Origin: Aquificaceae bacterium
GTDB taxonomy: Bacteria; Aquificota; Aquificia; Aquificales; Aquificaceae
Assembly (NCBI GenBank): GCA_027049085.1
Contig: JALTVH010000283.1
Coordinates: forward strand, 1-33,757
Direction: 5' to 3'
DNA length: 33,757 nt
Under the pieces are notes generated by a model. That model saw only the letters and a program-made list of their open reading frames with translations. It did no database searches and was not told where the DNA came from. A program made the translations under genes and the position numbers. Shown here in pieces: positions 31,084 through 33,757 of this stretch (the stretch's first letter is position 1; every line of letters begins with the position of its first letter).

Positions 31084-32021
31084 CGGTTGAGAGCTTTCTT
31101 ATTGTATCCCTGGTAGGTTCCTCTTTCACGGAGAACCCTCTCAACTGCCTGGAGAACTTTGTTTTTATGCCTTGGTGAACAGTAGTCGGGAGCAATTAGC
31201 CTCTCCTCATCAACCTCACCTGTAATACGTTGTATTACAACCTCTTCTGGAAGGATCTCTATAAAATCAGCACAGAGGTTTGCATATTCCTCAAGGGAAA
31301 GAGCCTTTATCTCACCTCTCCTGTACTGATTTGCCATAACGGTTCCCTCAATAATATGGAGGGGATGGATCTTCACACCATCAACAGGTAGAGAGGCTAT
31401 CAGCTTAGCGGTTTCAATAACGTCTTCCCTTGTCTCTCCAGGAAGACCTATTATCACGTGGGCACAGACTTTTAGGGACCTCCTCTTTGTCCTGAGAACC
31501 GCATCTATGAAATCGGAAACGCCGTGGGCTCTGTTGATCCTCTTCAGTGTTTCAAAGTTGGCAGACTGAAGTCCCAGCTCAACCCACACCTCAAGACCCT
31601 TCTGTGCAAAATCCTCAAGGAGGTCAAGGACGGACTCAGGAACACAGTCAGGTCTGGTCCCCACAGCCAGACCCACGACACCCTCAAACTCAAGGGCTGT
31701 GCTGTAGGCTTTTCTCAGATATTCAAGGTCTGCGTAAGTATTGGTATAGGACTGAAAGTAAACAAAAAAGAGGATATCCTCACCGTACTTCCTCTTTGCC
31801 CTCTCAATTCCCTCACGGATCTGGTCCCTCAGGGGAACATCAGCACTGATCATGGAAGGCTTTGATCCCTCACTGCAGAAGGTACAGCCACCCCAGGCTT
31901 TGATCCCGTCCCTGTTGGGGCAGGTCAGGGGAAGGGCAACGGTTACCTTCTGAACTCGCACACCGTATCTGTCTTTGAAGTAGTCCTTGAGAGAGTAATA
32001 AAGAGCTGTGCCTGTTCTCAT
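31080..32021 (-). CDS. Radical SAM protein, YhcC (TIGR01212) family
   Basis: A 313-residue radical SAM enzyme. The cluster cysteines are C34, C46 and C49 in PLTCPNRDGI and GGCTFCSEGSKPS, the spaced CPNRDG...GGCxFC arrangement of the TIGR01212/YhcC family. Further marks are FFVYFQSYTNTYADLEYLRK, VGLAVGTRPDCVP, WVELGLQSANFETLKRINR and HVIIGLPGETREDV. The substrate is not established. Overlaps def by ATGA at its start and the CDF gene at its end, making a translationally coupled three-gene unit. Confidence 0.92.
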   Translation of the reverse strand: MRTGTALYYSLKDYFKDRYGVRVQKVTVALPLTCPNRDGIKAWGGCTFCSEGSKPSMISADVPLRDQIREGIERAKRKYGEDILFFVYFQSYTNTYADLEYLRKAYSTALEFEGVVGLAVGTRPDCVPESVLDLLEDFAQKGLEVWVELGLQSANFETLKRINRAHGVSDFIDAVLRTKRRSLKVCAHVIIGLPGETREDVIETAKLIASLPVDGVKIHPLHIIEGTVMANQYRRGEIKALSLEEYANLCADFIEILPEEVVIQRITGEVDEERLIAPDYCSPRHKNKVLQAVERVLRERGTYQGYNKKALNR

Positions 32022-32533
32022 ACCTTCTGGGCTTCTCTCTGAAGTTTCCTGTATTTCTCAAGGGCAAGCCTCCTCCTCCAGGCGGTGAGCCTGTCAAGGA
32101 AGGTTATACCCTTGAGGTGGTCAAGCTCGTGCTGAAAAACTATGGCTGGAAAGCCCTCAAGGTCGTAAACCCTCTCCTTTCCCTCTTCGTCAATAGCTTT
32201 AAGCTGAACCCTTTCAAACCTCTCTACCTCAACGCTCAGACCAGGAAAGGAAAGACATCCCTCCTTGAAGCGAACCTTTCCCTCCGCCTTTATGATTTCA
32301 GGATTTATGAGGACAAGCTTTATGTCAGGAGCATCCTCCTTGATCGTTGTGTCAATCACCATTATGCTCAGGGAAACGCCAACCTGGTTGGCAGCAAGGC
32401 CCACACCTTCGGCGGAGTACATTGTTTCAAACATGTCCTTTATGAGCTGACGAACCTCATCGTCTATCTCATCAACCCTTTCTGTGGGCTTTTGAAGGAT
32501 CTCATTAGGATAGGTTACTATCTCTCTAACCAT
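32018..32533 (-). CDS. def: Peptide deformylase
   Basis: A 171-residue metalloenzyme removing the formyl group from nascent proteins. All three motifs are present: GVGLAANQVG (43-52), EGCLSFP with metal ligand C93, and QHELDHLKG with H135/H139 ligands and E136 catalyst. ATG 32533 is chosen, giving the usual MVREIVTYPNEIL start; a longer in-frame ORF would add 44 residues antisense to deoC. No Shine-Dalgarno precedes it. C-terminal tail is basic. First of the def-radical SAM-CDF unit. Confidence 0.97.
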   Translation of the reverse strand: MVREIVTYPNEILQKPTERVDEIDDEVRQLIKDMFETMYSAEGVGLAANQVGVSLSIMVIDTTIKEDAPDIKLVLINPEIIKAEGKVRFKEGCLSFPGLSVEVERFERVQLKAIDEEGKERVYDLEGFPAIVFQHELDHLKGITFLDRLTAWRRRLALEKYRKLQREAQKV

Positions 32534-32536
32534 AGT

Positions 32537-32547
32537 TAAATAATATA
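32537..32547. promoter_or_regulatory. Overlapping divergent -10 elements for def and deoC
   Basis: The def and deoC start codons are separated by 15 bases only. On the minus strand TATATT (32542-32547) ends 8 nt before the def ATG; on the plus strand TAAATA (32537-32542) ends 6 nt before the deoC GTG. Neither gene has a Shine-Dalgarno. The spacing fits leaderless transcription from two interlocked promoters whose -35 regions must lie in the opposite gene. Confidence 0.45.
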
Positions 32548-32548
32548 G

Positions 32549-33202
32549 GTGGATGTCAGAAAATTCATTGATAATTCTCTTCTTAAACCTAACATCACGT
32601 GGAAGGAAATCGGGGATTTTGTAAGGAAGTCTGAGGAAGTCGGATTCTATGCGGTCTGTATCCATCCCTCAGCGGTCAGATATGCAAGGGAGGTCTCTGA
32701 GGGAAGTATTGTTATCTGTTGCGTCATAGGATTCCCTCTGGGATACTCTGATGTTGAAATTAAGATCCATGAAGCTGTTAGGGCTATAGAAGATGGGGCG
32801 CAGGAACTTGATATAGTCCTAAACCTTGTAGATCTGAAATCGGGAAACTGGAAAAAGGTTGAAGAGGAAGTAAAAGCACTTGTACGTCACGCCCGCTCTG
32901 CGGGCGTCCTTACGAAATTCATAATTGAAACCTGCTACCTAACGGATAAGGAAAAGATTAGAGCAGTTCAACTGCTTGAAGAATGCGGGGCTGACTTTGT
33001 AAAGACCTCAACGGGATTCGGTCATAGCGGTGCAACGGTTGAAGACGTGAGGCTGCTGAAGGAACACGGTAAGGGAATCAAAGTCAAGGCTTCTGGGGGA
33101 ATCAGGACCTATGCAGAGGTGGTTAAAATGATAGAGGCGGGGGCAGACAGGATAGGCACGAGCAGTGGATTTGAGATTTACAGCGAAATGATGGGAGGTT
33201 AA
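32549..33202 (+). CDS. deoC: Deoxyribose-phosphate aldolase
   Basis: A 217-residue class I aldolase cleaving 2-deoxyribose-5-phosphate to glyceraldehyde-3-phosphate and acetaldehyde. Marks: FIDNSLLKPN at the start, FPLGYSDVEIK, ELDIVLN (D88), the Schiff-base lysine K152 in FVKTSTGFG and K180 in KVKASGGIRTY. The GTG start is forced because an in-frame TAG lies directly before it, and the family begins at this point. No ribosome-binding site is visible. phoU starts 11 bases downstream. Confidence 0.97.
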   Translation: MDVRKFIDNSLLKPNITWKEIGDFVRKSEEVGFYAVCIHPSAVRYAREVSEGSIVICCVIGFPLGYSDVEIKIHEAVRAIEDGAQELDIVLNLVDLKSGNWKKVEEEVKALVRHARSAGVLTKFIIETCYLTDKEKIRAVQLLEECGADFVKTSTGFGHSGATVEDVRLLKEHGKGIKVKASGGIRTYAEVVKMIEAGADRIGTSSGFEIYSEMMGG

Positions 33203-33213
33203 ATTAATTAGCC

Positions 33214-33757
33214 ATGAAGTTTCACGAAGAGCTTGAGGAAGCTAAGGAACTTGTTGTCAGCATGGCCAAGAAGGTCCAGGAAGCTATTGATAAAGCCATT
33301 AAGTCCCTGAACGAACAGAACGTTGAGCTTGCTGAAGAGATCATAAAGGAGGACGATGAGATTGATTCCCTTGAGGTTGAAATTGAGAGGCGCTGCATCA
33401 GGATGGTTGCCCTCTACCAGCCAGAGGCAAGCGACCTGAGGCTTGTTATGGGGATTTACAAGATAGTTTCTGACCTTGAAAGGATGGGGGACGAGGCTGA
33501 GAACATTGCAGAGAGGTCAATCTTCCTTGCTCAGGAACCTCCTCTTAAACCTTATGTGAACCTGACGATGATGGCTCAGATGGTCAAGGAGATGGTTGAG
33601 GGGAGCGTTATCGCCTTCCTTCAAAGGGATACAATGCTTGCCAAGAACATAATTGAAAAGGATGACATGATAGATGAGCTTTACCACCAGCTTGAGAGAG
33701 AACTGATTACTTACGTAATGGAAGACCCAAGAAATATCAAGAGAGTAATTCACCTTT
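33214..33757 (+). CDS. phoU: PhoU-family phosphate regulator (3'-truncated by window edge)
   Basis: The frame from ATG 33214 stays open to the window end, giving 181 codons of a ~220-residue family. The protein is all-helical and starts MKFHEELEEAKELVVSMAKK. It carries both PhoU metal-binding repeats: EEIIKEDDEIDSLEVEIERR, then LVMGIYKIVSDLERMGDEAE, and the second repeat with AKNIIEKDDMIDELYHQLE. PhoU is a cytoplasmic negative regulator of the Pst phosphate transporter and Pho signalling. TAAATT ends 8 nt before the ATG and the nearest GGGAGG is about 17 nt away, so translation initiation is unusual. Confidence 0.93.
   Translation, partial: MKFHEELEEAKELVVSMAKKVQEAIDKAIKSLNEQNVELAEEIIKEDDEIDSLEVEIERRCIRMVALYQPEASDLRLVMGIYKIVSDLERMGDEAENIAERSIFLAQEPPLKPYVNLTMMAQMVKEMVEGSVIAFLQRDTMLAKNIIEKDDMIDELYHQLERELITYVMEDPRNIKRVIHL

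Noticed and set aside
32534..32665. A 44-residue N-terminal extension of def running antisense into deoC
   Set aside because: Peptide deformylases begin at the MVREIVTYP-type sequence; the extension has no family similarity and overlaps the well-supported deoC start.
1..33757. tRNA/rRNA genes, CRISPR arrays, prophage or insertion sequences
   Set aside because: I looked in the gaps and at repeats; genes are almost contiguous and nothing with a clover-leaf, repeat-spacer pattern, transposase or phage gene could be supported.

Overview
The window reads as chromosomal DNA from a thermophilic, chemolithoautotrophic member of the Aquificota (Aquificaceae-like). This is inferred from the gene content: a heterodisulfide-reductase-like sulfur-oxidation (sHdr) cluster with a lipoate-binding protein, a DHH-CBS-nucleotidyltransferase fusion of the type used as A-adding enzyme in Aquifex, and a lone atpA outside any atp operon. 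The proteins are Lys/Glu-rich and gene packing is very tight. There is no rRNA, tRNA, CRISPR array, insertion sequence or phage gene that I can support. No gene-free stretch exceeds about 220 bases. The window is cut inside hdrA on the left and inside phoU on the right.

Layout. (1) 2-5253 (+): 3' part of the sHdr operon, hdrA (partial), a conserved hypothetical, hdrC2, hdrB2, a DsrE-family sulfur carrier, lbpA and a LipS1-type radical SAM lipoyl synthase. Together they give the disulfide-reductase core, a sulfur carrier, the lipoyl carrier and one lipoyl-assembly enzyme. (2) 5266-7753 (+): glyA and an overlapping EAL/HDOD signalling protein. (3) 7750-10842 (-): atpA, a DUF72 protein, panD and a rhodanese. 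(4) 10964-15688 (+): ilvB-ilvN, then four genes in the order of an actinobacterial 'conservon' (membrane HAMP-like protein, roadblock/LC7, DUF4388-winged helix, Ras-like GTPase) but without a histidine kinase. (5) 15699-16862 (+): a YajR-like MFS transporter. (6) 16843-20013 (-): purL, lspA and a catalytically dead archaemetzincin-like protein. (7) 20087-20640 (+): rplU-rpmA, closed by a bidirectional terminator. (8) 20741-24953 (-): a nitrogen-assimilation operon glnB-glnA-amt-porin behind a near-perfect sigma-54 promoter, with two intergenic hairpins that could step expression down. (9) 25170-29931 (+): a YbjQ-like protein, the DHH-CBS-CCA fusion, a glycosyltransferase-like protein and a DUF554 membrane protein. 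(10) 29899-32533 (-): def, a YhcC-type radical SAM protein and a CDF metal transporter carrying a NifX-like C-terminal domain, chained by ATGA overlaps. (11) 32549-end (+): deoC and partial phoU.

The items most worth a second look are the kinase-less conservon-like GTPase module, the pseudo-archaemetzincin with all catalytic residues replaced, the CDF-NifX fusion, the sHdr/lipoate cluster with a perfect hairpin between lbpA and lipS1, and a recurring arrangement in which a -10-like hexamer lies only 5-10 nt before a start codon with no Shine-Dalgarno sequence, suggesting leaderless mRNAs.
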